Shown here piece after piece: positions 30,401 through 36,205 of a stretch of 64,000 bases of DNA. How positions within the stretch are numbered: position 1 is the stretch's first letter; each line of letters begins with the position of its first letter. The notes beneath the pieces were generated by a model. That model was not told the origin of the DNA, did not search any database, and saw nothing but the letters and a program-made list of their open reading frames with translations. Both the position numbers and the translations under genes were made by a program. This DNA is from Opisthocomus hoazin (lineage: Eukaryota > Chordata > Aves > Opisthocomiformes > Opisthocomidae): positions 1,364,001 to 1,428,000 of the forward strand of contig NC_134443.1 in the NCBI RefSeq assembly GCF_030867145.1, read 5' to 3'.

Positions 30401-31920
30401 ACGGGAAATAGAAAGCTAAATATGAAACGCCGCACGCTTTCAACGACAGCTGTAAATGGCTGCACATTCACTCCCTTCCCAGTAGGCAGAATATTTATGG
30501 CGTCTTCCGAGGAAGTTAATTTTAGCCTCATTTGGTCCAGACTCAAAACAAGACAGCCAGAGTAAGAGGCAAAAAGATGAAACGGAGGGAGAGGGGGTTA
30601 TCCCGCCACTGCCCAGCCCCGAGCCAACGCTGGCGATGGAAAGGGACCCGTGTGCTCCTTCCATGGAGCTGGGCACGTCCGGGCTGTGATGCCAACGCCG
30701 CACGGGCTGGCAGAGCCCCAGGGAAGCCCCGCAACCGGTCCCTGCCCGGCCAGCGTCGTGACACCGGCGTGACCCACGTCCCCAGGGGACCCGCGCTGGG
30801 CATCTGCCACCGTCCCGAGGAGGGGAGGGCAGAGGCACCCGATGGCGGCAGGGAGGTGGCAACAGGGTGGGCATTTCTGCTGTCAGGAAGGGAAAGATAT
30901 AAACCAGATGGGAAGGGGCCGGGGGATTTGAGCCTCAGAGCAGACCCAGAGCACGTCACCCAGAGCCAGCCGATAGGAAAGGGGTGCTGGTGTCACCCAA
31001 GCACCGCTTGCCCCAAAGCGGGGGACCCCACAGAGCGGGAACAGCTCGGCACAGGGAGGGTTAAGGCAAACAAAACCCGAGCAGGTTCTTTAACCGGTGC
31101 CAAAGACAGCAGAGGAAAATAGGACGAGCAGGCGAGATCTGTGGGCAGGACGGAGCCAGCTGGCTGGCACCGCTTCCCGGTCTGCGCCGGAGCGCGGTTA
31201 GGAATAGCTCCAGGATGACGAAGGCGGAGGGGCCGCCAGCCCAGCATCCCGCATCGCACAGACCCTGCCCGCGAGCCCGGGGCACGTCACTCGCCCCAGC
31301 CCCGAGCTCTCATGGCCCTGCTCCCAGATTCCCCCCCTCCAAGGGCATCCCGGCCAAAGATGGCGCTTGGAGGGAGAACGGGAATGCCGGGAGAGCTTCC
31401 CTCCTCTCTCGGTCCCTGCCACGGACACTCCTGTCCCAGCCGGGTCACGGGTTTCCCCTCTCCGTGCCTCCTCCAGGTTGCTCCTTCCTCCCTCCCTCCC
31501 GGCTCCCTGCCAAGCGTGACGACAGTGACAGTCCCACCACGGTCCCCCCCCCCGTCCCCGGGGCACTCACCGGGCTTTCAGCTCCTTGTGCTCCTCCTGG
31601 ACTTTGCTGAGCTCCAGCTGCAGCCGAGCTCTCTCCTTGGCCACCGAATCCAAGGTCTTGCGGGCATCTGCCAGCTCCGACTCGTAGGCGGCCTTGATGC
31701 CCGAGACCTCGCGGCTCACCACCTCCTCCGACTCGGTGATGCGGAGCCGCAAGCCGGCGTTCTCCAGCTCCAGCGAGCGCACCTTGTCGATGTAGACGGC
31801 CAAGCGGTCATTGAGCTCCTGCAGGTCCTCCTTCTCCTGCAAGCGGGTGATGCGGGTCGGGGACAAGGGGGTCCCCGAAGCCCCGCTACGGGTGCCTCTC
31901 TTCTGCGAAGGCGTCGCCAT
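6434..31920 (-). CDS. LMNA: LMNA: prelamin A, 12 coding exons
   Basis: Nuclear intermediate-filament protein that polymerises into the lamina under the inner nuclear membrane and binds chromatin, LEM-domain and LINC proteins. Joined coding exons: 31571-31920, 11223-11379, 10939-11064, 10672-10842, 10443-10568, 10114-10334, 9817-10021, 9594-9701, 9325-9444, 9134-9232, 7649-7912, 6434-6466; total 1980 nt, 659 residues. All introns are GT-AG and the frame stays open. Order: head with the LSPTR Cdk1 site (S20), coiled-coil rod from about residue 26 ending in LLEGEEER (about 384), LSPSP site (S388/S390), NLS KKRK (409-412), Ig-fold, acidic and His-rich stretch, the Y639/L640 ZMPSTE24 cleavage site, and CSIM with C656 as the farnesyl acceptor. 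The start is chosen by MATPSQK homology. The 657-residue chicken protein, as I recall it, is nearly the same length. Confidence 0.97.
6703..7212 (-). mobile_element. CR1 3' fragment in LMNA intron 11
   Basis: Minus-orientation CR1, so in the same sense as LMNA transcription. The 3' tail is at 6703 (a degenerate ATCCCAG...) and the 5' truncation lies in ACTGGGGAGCTCAGAACTGG. It carries the remnant frames [20 protein letters not shown] and [16 protein letters not shown]. Confidence 0.93.
7204..7300. repeat. 47-bp tandem duplication at a CR1 5' end
   Basis: CTCCAGTAG followed by an AT-rich stretch (ATATATGATA, TAAGGGTATTT) occurs at 7204 and again at 7251. The unit starts with CR1 wording and continues into AT-rich DNA, so it arose after or during the CR1 insertion. 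Confidence 0.75.
7649..7912 (-). CDS. LMNA: LMNA coding exon 11 (residues 562-649), lamin A-specific
   Basis: 264 nt against 270 in human. It begins [20 protein letters not shown] with the CGTCGQ motif, continues through a Ser/Gly/Thr-rich low-complexity tail ([19 protein letters not shown]), and ends [13 protein letters not shown]. This contains the YLLGNS ZMPSTE24 endoproteolysis site, between Y639 and L640. The acceptor is CGTCTAG and the donor CAG|GTTCGT, a weaker donor than the rest of the gene. Confidence 0.96.
7913..9133 (-). other. LMNA: LMNA intron 10, no repeat recognised
   Basis: 1,221 bp, GT-AG. It contains a short AT-rich patch near 8060-8095 (ATTATTATTATA) and otherwise GC-rich unique sequence. 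No CR1 copy or second coding exon was seen. This is the intron whose retention or early cleavage makes lamin C in mammals. Confidence 0.7.
9134..9232 (-). CDS. LMNA: LMNA coding exon 10 (residues 529-561)
   Basis: 99 nt against 90 in human. It closes the Ig-fold ([14 protein letters not shown]) and adds an acidic run [10 protein letters not shown] followed by HHRHHH. The donor is CAC|GTGAGT. In mammals this exon can read through into a short lamin C tail; here reading through stays open for about 74 codons, so no lamin C-like stop is present. Intron 9 is 92 bp. Confidence 0.96.
9325..9444 (-). CDS. LMNA: LMNA coding exon 9 (residues 489-528)
   Basis: 120 nt, equal to human. Ig-fold: [20 protein letters not shown] then [12 protein letters not shown]. 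The equivalent of human Arg527 lies at the exon 9/10 region and Arg482 in the WRA segment is kept as Arg. The acceptor is CCCTAG and the donor GAG|GTGGGG. Intron 8 is 149 bp. Confidence 0.95.
9594..9701 (-). CDS. LMNA: LMNA coding exon 8 (residues 453-488)
   Basis: 108 nt, equal to human. Ig-fold core: [36 protein letters not shown]. The acceptor is CTCGCAG and the donor ACG|GTGAGT. Intron 7 is 115 bp. Confidence 0.97.
9817..10021 (-). CDS. LMNA: LMNA coding exon 7 (residues 384-452)
   Basis: 205 nt against 223 in human. It encodes the LRLSPSP Cdk1 region (S388, S390), the [12 protein letters not shown] and the first Ig-fold strands ([12 protein letters not shown]). The six missing residues come from the Ser/Gly-rich linker between the rod and the NLS. 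The acceptor is TGCCCAG and the donor GAG|GTGCGT. Intron 6 is 92 bp. Confidence 0.96.
10114..10334 (-). CDS. LMNA: LMNA coding exon 6 (residues 311-384)
   Basis: 221 nt, equal to human. End of coil 2, including [20 protein letters not shown], the helix-termination consensus of intermediate filaments. The acceptor is CCGCACAG and the donor CG|GTGAGC, splitting an Arg codon. Intron 5 is 108 bp. Confidence 0.97.
10443..10568 (-). CDS. LMNA: LMNA coding exon 5 (residues 269-310)
   Basis: 126 nt, equal to human. Coil 2 with [20 protein letters not shown] and SQLQKQ. The acceptor is CTCCAG and the donor CAG|GTGGGT. Intron 4 is 103 bp. Confidence 0.97.
10672..10842 (-). CDS. LMNA: LMNA coding exon 4 (residues 212-268)
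   Basis: 171 nt, equal to human. End of coil 1B, linker and start of coil 2: [19 protein letters not shown], then a slightly divergent stretch [20 protein letters not shown]. The acceptor is CCCCAG and the donor AAG|GTGAGC. Intron 3 is 96 bp. Confidence 0.97.
10939..11064 (-). CDS. LMNA: LMNA coding exon 3 (residues 170-211)
   Basis: 126 nt, equal to human. Coil 1B continues with [19 protein letters not shown] and FQKNIYSE. The acceptor is CCGCAG and the donor GAG|GTGAGG. Intron 2 is 158 bp. Confidence 0.97.
11223..11379 (-). CDS. LMNA: LMNA coding exon 2 (residues 117-169)
   Basis: 157 nt, the same as human. Coil 1B part, [23 protein letters not shown] onward to RAQVAK. The acceptor TTGCAG|G completes the split Arg codon; the donor is AAG|GTGAGT. 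The exon lies 20.2 kb from exon 1, and a 62-bp minisatellite begins only about 65 bp upstream of its acceptor. Confidence 0.97.
11445..12425. repeat. 62-bp minisatellite in LMNA intron 1
   Basis: About 15-16 tandem units of about 62 bp. The phrase ACACCCCTCTGATGGCC recurs, for example TCTGATGG at 11459 and 11521. Each unit also has CCAAAGAGTC and GGCACCCAGGCATCA. Some units are fused or shortened (11600-11640, 11820-11860). Minus-strand frames stay open across it only because the unit is stop-poor. Its right end lies close to the 10-bp array at 12.6 kb. Confidence 0.93.
12601..13990. repeat. Strict 10-bp tandem array in LMNA intron 1
   Basis: About 139 copies of a decamer close to GACAYGGYRY on the plus strand (GACATGGTGG, GACATGGCGC, GACACGGTGC and so on). 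The period is exactly 10 for hundreds of bases, with phase shifts that are mostly small. Variation is concentrated at positions 5 and 8-10. The first half favours GACA units; the second half favours CACGGTGTGG/GCATGGTGCA variants, suggesting at least two sub-arrays. As 10 is not a multiple of 3, the same peptide themes appear in all frames, and stop-free minus-strand frames of up to 822 codons are artefacts. Confidence 0.95.
13991..14726. other. Unique GC-rich part of LMNA intron 1
   Basis: Between the decamer array and a CR1. GC-rich, without a recognisable repeat or exon. Confidence 0.5.
14727..15289 (+). mobile_element. CR1 3' fragment
   Basis: Plus orientation, antisense to LMNA. It starts at GTGGCCAGCAGG, runs through the ORF2 C-terminal coding region and ends at GGACTGGGTGACCCACAGAG...CATTCCGTG. 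The frame is broken. Confidence 0.94.
15290..15898. other. Unique spacer in LMNA intron 1
   Basis: Sequence between two CR1 copies in opposite orientations; nothing recognised. Confidence 0.5.
15899..16382 (-). mobile_element. CR1 3' fragment
   Basis: It starts with the tail octamers TCACAGAATCACAGAATGG and ends in the TTTCTTGAACTGGG segment. It lies opposite to the copy at 14.7-15.3 kb, giving an inverted pair separated by about 600 bp. Confidence 0.94.
16850..17658 (+). mobile_element. CR1 3' fragment with ORF2 remnant
   Basis: A longer plus-strand copy starting in the segment for (R)[20 protein letters not shown] and ending at GCTGGGATTCTGGGATTC. The frame is interrupted: [33 protein letters not shown] and [20 protein letters not shown] occur in different frames. 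Confidence 0.94.
19018..19060 (-). mobile_element. MIR-like SINE relic
   Basis: TTTACAGCTTGGGAAACTGAGGCATCGAGG matches the reverse complement of the conserved MIR core (CTCAGTTTCC..ATCTGTAAA). Only this short core is recognisable; the rest has decayed. Confidence 0.5.
19140..19310. repeat. Short tandem repeat, about 22-bp unit
   Basis: Five or six copies of CCCAGGGACCATTCCCCCCAG-type units, with ATGGCC variants in the last copies. Confidence 0.75.
21830..22238 (+). mobile_element. CR1 3' fragment
   Basis: It starts at TATGAGAAAAGGCTGAGGGAGC and ends at ATGCTGGGATTCTGTGATT. It includes a 14-G run at the site that reads GGGGGG in other copies. Confidence 0.93.
22239..23910. other. Unique part of LMNA intron 1
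   Basis: GC-rich. A 526-codon plus-strand frame begins at 22624 and runs into a CR1, but has no homology and no splice logic; I treat it as chance. Confidence 0.5.
23911..23971 (-). mobile_element. CR1 3' tail, left part of an interrupted copy
   Basis: Minus-strand tail CAAAATCACAGAATGG to AGTCCAACCCTCC. The element's next segment (TGCTGAAGCAGGGTCACCC) resumes at about 24279, after a plus-strand CR1 inserted between. Confidence 0.85.
23972..24276 (+). mobile_element. CR1 inserted into another CR1
   Basis: A 5'-truncated plus-strand copy ending at TACTATTCTGTGATTC. Its 5' junction has a short local duplication of TGCCAAGCTCTTT. It splits the minus-strand copy into 23911-23971 and 24278-24575. 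Confidence 0.85.
24278..24575 (-). mobile_element. CR1, right part of the interrupted copy
   Basis: Minus-strand CR1 body from TGCTGAAGCAGGGTCACCC to CCCTCGCAGCCTTCTCTTC. It forms an inverted repeat of about 215 bp with the plus copy next to it. Confidence 0.88.
24576..26479. other. Unique part of LMNA intron 1
   Basis: GC-rich with AT-richer patches near 25260 and 25600. No exon or repeat recognised. Confidence 0.5.
26480..26954 (-). mobile_element. CR1 3' fragment
   Basis: It starts with three tail octamers (AGAATCACAGAGTCACAGAA) and ends at CTCTCCAGTAGCTGG. The minus-strand frame [20 protein letters not shown] is kept. Confidence 0.94.
26955..31570. other. LMNA intron 1, promoter-proximal half
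   Basis: Unique sequence without CR1. Two points stand out: a T/C-rich stretch near 27950-28020, and an AT-richer block at 30370-30545 that may be a regulatory element. No further coding exon was recognised. Confidence 0.5.
30370..30545. promoter_or_regulatory. Candidate intron 1 regulatory block
   Basis: An AT-rich island in GC-rich DNA about 1.2 kb downstream of LMNA exon 1. It contains CTTATCT (GATA-type), GCTAAATATG (MEF2-like), CAGCTG (E-box), ATATTTATGG (MEF2/A-T-rich) and GTTAATTTTAG. These are word matches only; function is inferred from composition and position. Confidence 0.25.
31571..31920 (-). CDS. LMNA: LMNA coding exon 1 (residues 1-117)
   Basis: Encodes the head and coil 1A up to [12 protein letters not shown]-like sequence. 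MATPSQKRG begins at 31920. The head has TPLSPTR, where S20 corresponds to the mitotic Cdk1 site Ser22 of human lamin A, then the near-invariant [19 protein letters not shown] helix-initiation motif. The donor is CG|GTGAGT, splitting an Arg codon after 2 nt, as in human. Its 350 nt are 6 shorter than human, with the gap in the variable head. The start context has C at -3 and G at +4, so it is not optimal. Confidence 0.97.
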
Positions 31921-31998
31921 GGGCTCCGGCGTCAAGGCGAAGGACACGGCACAGGTCACGGCTCGGCGTCCCACGCCACCCACCCAGCTGTCTCGGCT
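31921..31998 (-). other. LMNA: LMNA 5' untranslated region (predicted)
   Basis: Upstream of the ATG at 31920. The right boundary is set about 30 nt downstream of the TATA-like box at 32023-32028. The minus-strand frame is open upstream of the ATG with an in-frame Met at 31983, but the MATPSQK start is the conserved one. Confidence 0.4.
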
Positions 31999-32022
31999 GC
32001 TCCCGGCTGTCTGAGCGACTCG

Positions 32023-32028
32023 CTTATA
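32023..32028 (-). promoter_or_regulatory. LMNA: TATA-like box of LMNA
   Basis: The minus strand reads GGGATATAAGCGAG; TATAAG lies about 105 bp upstream of the start codon. The surroundings from about 31560 to 32060 are CpG-rich. A transcription start near 31995 would fit, but this is inference. Confidence 0.4.
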
Positions 32029-32059
32029 TCCCAGCTGGGCTCTGCACCGGGAGGAGGAG

Positions 32060-33077
32060 CTGCGAGGAGGAGGAGGGTGGAGTTACCAGAGACCTGGGTG
32101 GAGACAACCCACTTGCATCAGTCAAGGGCTTTGCTTGGGAAAGGCTGGAAAAGCATCCCTGGGAAAAGGGGGGGGCTCGGGAGAGCGGCTCCAGGGAGTG
32201 TGGCCCAGGGTGACCCCTCCTTTCCCAGTGCAGCTCCCCCAGCTGAGGCTGGATTTTAAGTCTGGGGGGACCTGGCAAGGGCAAAGTGCCCCCCGAGAGG
32301 GGCTGCAGCAATGGGGTGCAGCCAGGCACCCCCAGGACCCCCGGGCTGGGCACCCCCCAGGCGTCGCTGCCCCACAGGACAGGGCAGATGGCATCTCAGC
32401 AGCTGACCCCAGAGTGCTGGGGGGGCCTGGCATACCTCGAATGCAGGAGCCCAGGCTGCACAGGACCCTGGAGCACCCCAGACTCTGCATCTCAGGCACC
32501 CGAATACCCAAGTCACCCAAGACACCATTGCCTAGGACGCCCCAGAACCCCGAGGTACTCCAGACATAGAACTCTGGGGCACCACAGAACCCTCCCTCCC
32601 AGTTCCCCCATCACTCAGCTTAGCCCAGTTCTCCCAGCACTGGCTGCCCCCATTTCCCAGTTCTCCCCAGTAGCAGCTGTGCCCGGTTTTATCCTTTCTC
32701 CCAGTTTCCCATGCCAGCTGTGCTCAGTTTGTAACTCCCCCAATTCTGAGCACCAGTTGAGCCCAGTTTCTCTGCCCCAGTTCCCTGCGCCAGCTGTTTC
32801 CCATTCTCCCACCCCCCAATGCCAGTCCCCCCAGTGTTCAGCCGCTCTTCCAGTATCTCCAGTTCCCAGCACAGGTGATTCCCAGTGCTCCCAGCTGCCG
32901 GCCAGCTTGGAGCAGGATGCAGGGTGCCCTCCCTCCCTCGAAGTGCTGCCGAGACTCAGCAACTCATGATTTCCAGATCTGCCACAGCCTTCCTGGCACC
33001 CCCCAGTGCTATCACGGGGCAGGGGGGGGTGGGGGTGTTAGTGTCCCCTCCTTGGACTTTGTCCCCCCCTGCCCATG
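32060..33077. other. LMNA upstream region with degenerate tandem repeats
   Basis: No gene. 32470-32585 has loose repeats of CACCCCAGAC-type words. 32585-32885 has a decayed tandem array with CCCAGTTCTCCCAGCACCAG-type units of about 40 bp. Both are more diverged than the 78-bp array that follows. Confidence 0.5.
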
Positions 33078-33713
33078 TTTGCACCCCAAAGCCAATCCCT
33101 CCTGCACGGGAGAGGGAGAACTGGGAGCAGTGGGGGGGAAGGGAGAAGCCCCCCCTTTGCACCCTAAAGCCAATCCCTCCTGCATGGGAGAGGGAGAACT
33201 GGGAGCAGCGGGGGGAAGGGAGAAGCCCCCCCTTTGCACCCCAAAGCCAATCCCTCCTGCATGGGAGAGGGAGAACTGGGAGCAGTGGGGGGGAAGGGAG
33301 AAGCCCCCCCTTTGCACCCCAAAGCCAATCCCTCCTGCATGGGAGAGGGAGAACTGGGAGCGGCGGGGGGGAAGGGAGAAGACCCCCCCTTTGCACCCCA
33401 AAGCCAATCCCTCCTGCATGGGAAAGGGACAACTGGGAGCAGTGGGAGGAAGGGAGAAGCACCCTGTTTGCACCCCAAAGCCAATCCCTCCTGCACGGGA
33501 GAGGGAGAACTGGGAGCAGCGGGGGGGTAACAGAGAAGCCCCCCCTTTGCACCCCAAAGCCAATCCCTCCTGCATGGGAGAGGGAGAACTGGGAGCAGCG
33601 GGGGGGAACGGAGAAGCCCTCCCTTTGCACCCTAAAGCCAATCGGTTCTGCATGGGAGAGGGAGAACTGGGAGTGGCAGGGGGGGAATGGAGAAGCCCCC
33701 CCTTTGCACCCCA
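33078..33713. repeat. 78-bp minisatellite upstream of LMNA
   Basis: Eight full units and a partial ninth, with TTTGCACCC starts at 33078, 33156, 33233, 33311, 33390, 33467, 33546, 33624 and 33703. Unit lengths are 77-79 bp. Identity between units is high. A GGGGGGGAAGGGAG tract and a CCCCCC run occur in most units. As 78 is a multiple of 3, a 26-residue peptide theme repeats in open frames on both strands (361-415 codons), which I regard as artefacts. The array lies 1.1-1.8 kb upstream of the LMNA start codon. Confidence 0.96.
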
Positions 33714-35552
33714 CAAACGAGGCGGGCAGTGGTCGTGGGGGCTCCAGCTTCCTCCTTTGCGAGCTCCTGCTTGGAAACCTGGGTTTCTGCAGCGAGGAAA
33801 GCTGGAAAGGGAGCTGCACCCCACACCGGGGCCGCTGGCGAGGGCCCGGGCAGCGGTGCCCACCCAACGCGGCCGTCCCCCGCGGACGGAGGGCTCCGGC
33901 GCTGGCCGGACGCAAGGCCACAGGCATGGCCATTCCGGAGCCACGGCCACCCTGCCCGCGCCGCGGCCGAGCTCGGTTGGCTTCCCGGCTAATGGCAGAG
34001 CAGCAAAGGCCCAGGCAGGCTGGGAATGACTCACGCAGCAACCAGAGCAACACACGCAAACACGCGCGCGCAGACCCGCAGGCACACGCGTGTGCATGCG
34101 CGCTCCGTGAATGATTAATCCCCGCTGTTCGCCGATGAGTCACCGCTGCCAGCGAACGGTAGCGGGGTGGGGAGAGGGACCGCAGCGAAAATCCAGGGTC
34201 CAACTTTCAAAAAGCAACAGCCCCAATGCCAGGAAACCGCCCCGGCGCGGTGGCGGAGCCGGGGGGGGGGGGGGGGGGGGGGGGGGGCTGGGGCAGCCCC
34301 CCCGGCACTGCAGTGGGGAGAGGTTCAGGGGGGTTATCCTGGGGTGCTCGGCTCCCCCTTCCCCAACTCCGCTCACTGGGGGTCCTGCTCCGCACCCCAG
34401 GCACCCTTGGGTGCTGCGTGCAGGGGGTGACTGCGCAGCCACCCACCCAGTGCTGGTTTTTATCAGCCCCGGGGGGGTCTGCTCTCTTTTACCCCACTCC
34501 TTTGCCCAGCCCTTCTCCTCCCTTGCGTTTGCAGCCGAATTCCCCCTTTCCTCCCTCCTGCCTCCTCGCCTGTCCCGGGCTGCCTTTCCCCTGCCACGTC
34601 CCCCCAGGCACTGATCCCCTTCCCTGGAGGGGGACACACACTACAGCCCTGGGGACCCCCCCGCACGTCGTGTCCCCATGGGAGGCGAGAGCGCGCGGGA
34701 CCCCGGGCCCTGGCGACGCAGGCAGGGGACATGGACAGGGCTGGCGACGGTGGCCCTGGCACCATGGCGGGCCAGGCTGGGGGGCTCGCAGCCCCCCGGG
34801 ACGCCGGTGCCGCCCAGCCTCGCTGCCGAAGGCGGGGTCTGGCCCACGGCTCCGGCGCAGCGGCTGCCAAGCCGCGGGGCACTGTGGGACGCAAACACCC
34901 TCCTTCCACTGCGCAGCTTTGTTTTGCTTTAAAAAAGTAACCCCAGGACGGGAAGGAAAGCGCTTTGTGCCCTTCGTCTGCGGGTGCTCCCCGAGCGGGC
35001 GACGTCCCCGGGGTCCGGAGCATCCCCCGGGACAGGGACAGCAGAGTTAAACCTTCCTGGCCTCTACGTGGGAAAAGGCGGGGAGGGACCAGCTTGGGCA
35101 AGAGACAGAAATGGCGGCGAAGGGTCATCGGCACAGCCTGTCCCCGCGCTGGCAGCCCCCAGCACTCCCCATGGAGCTCCTGCCATGCCCTCGGTCCCAT
35201 GCTCCGCTGCCCTGGGGGGCTGAGTTTGAGGGTTTCCCCTGGGCTGGGGGCAGCGGGACAACACGGGGGGGGGTGGAGGGAGTCTGCTGGGTGGGGAGCC
35301 AGCAGGGATCTTATGATCCCCCTTGGTGGCCTTGGCAGCCCGGAGTAAAGAGGCCTGGGGAGGGTCAGGCTCTGGCTCCTTTGCACGGTTGCCTCTCCGG
35401 GACGGGGCGGTGATGCCCACCACGCTGCACCCCTGCAAACCCCCTTTGTCCTGGGCATGGACAGCCCCGTGCTGCTCCGTTGTCCCCACCAGCCCCAGGC
35501 CAGGTTGCAGGGGTGACAATGCCCTCAGCCTTGCCTTGGCCCAGGGCAGGAG
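33714..35552. other. Unique GC-rich intergenic DNA
   Basis: No gene recognised. It includes a 27-base G homopolymer, listed separately, and a pyrimidine-rich block at about 34470-34620. Confidence 0.5.
34261..34287 (+). repeat. G27 homopolymer
   Basis: Twenty-seven consecutive G on the plus strand, preceded by GGAGCC and followed by CTGGGG. It could form G-quadruplexes, and its exact length is likely to be unreliable in an assembly. Confidence 0.85.
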
Positions 35553-36205
35553 GATCCCAGAATCCCAGCATGGGGGGGGTTGGAAGGGACCTCTGTGGGT
35601 CACCCAGGTCAACCCCCTGCCCAAGCAGGGTCACCCAGAGCAGGGGGCACAGCACCGCGGCCAGGCGGGGCTGGAATATCTCCAGAGAAGGAGACTCCAC
35701 AGCCTCCCTGGGCAGCCTGGGCCAGGGCTCCGTCACCCTCAGAGGGAAGAAGTTCTTCCTCGGGTTCAGCTGGAGCTTCCTCTGCCTCAGTTTGTGCCCG
35801 TTGCCCCTTGTCCTGTCGCTGGGCACCACTGGAAAGAGCCTGGCCCCGTCCTCCTGACCCCCCCCTGCAGATATTGATCGACATTTCTAAGGTCCCCTCT
35901 CAGCCTTCTCTTCTCCAGGCTGAACAAGCCCAGCTCCCTCAGCCTCTCCTCGCAGGAGAGATGCTCCAGTCCCCTCCTCATCCTCGTAGCCCTGTGCTGG
36001 ACTCTCTCCAGTAGCTCCTCGTCTTTCTTGAACTTGGGAGCCCAGAATTGGACTCTCTCCAGTAGCTCCCCATCTTTCTTGAACTGGGGAGCCCAGAACT
36101 GGACCCAGCACTGCAGACGGGGCCTCCCCAGGGCAGAGCAGAGGGGGAGGAGAACCTCCCACACCCTGCTGCCCACTGTCCTCTTGATGCACCCCAGGAT
36201 CCCGA
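35553..36205 (-). mobile_element. CR1 3' fragment with internal 51-bp duplication
   Basis: Minus-strand copy from ATCCCAGAATCCCAGC to GATGCACCCCAGGATCCCG. The segment ACTCTCTCCAGTAGCTCC...TTGGGAGCCCAGAATTGG occurs at 36001 and again at 36052, a tandem duplication of 51 bp inside the element. Confidence 0.94.

Noticed and set aside
31921-31983. Alternative upstream in-frame Met for lamin A at 31983
   Set aside because: It would add 21 residues absent from known lamins; MATPSQK at 31920 matches the family start.
32875-34203. 384-415-codon open frames on both strands upstream of LMNA
   Set aside because: They are produced by the 78-bp minisatellite, whose unit is a multiple of 3. No start context, splice sites or homology support a gene.
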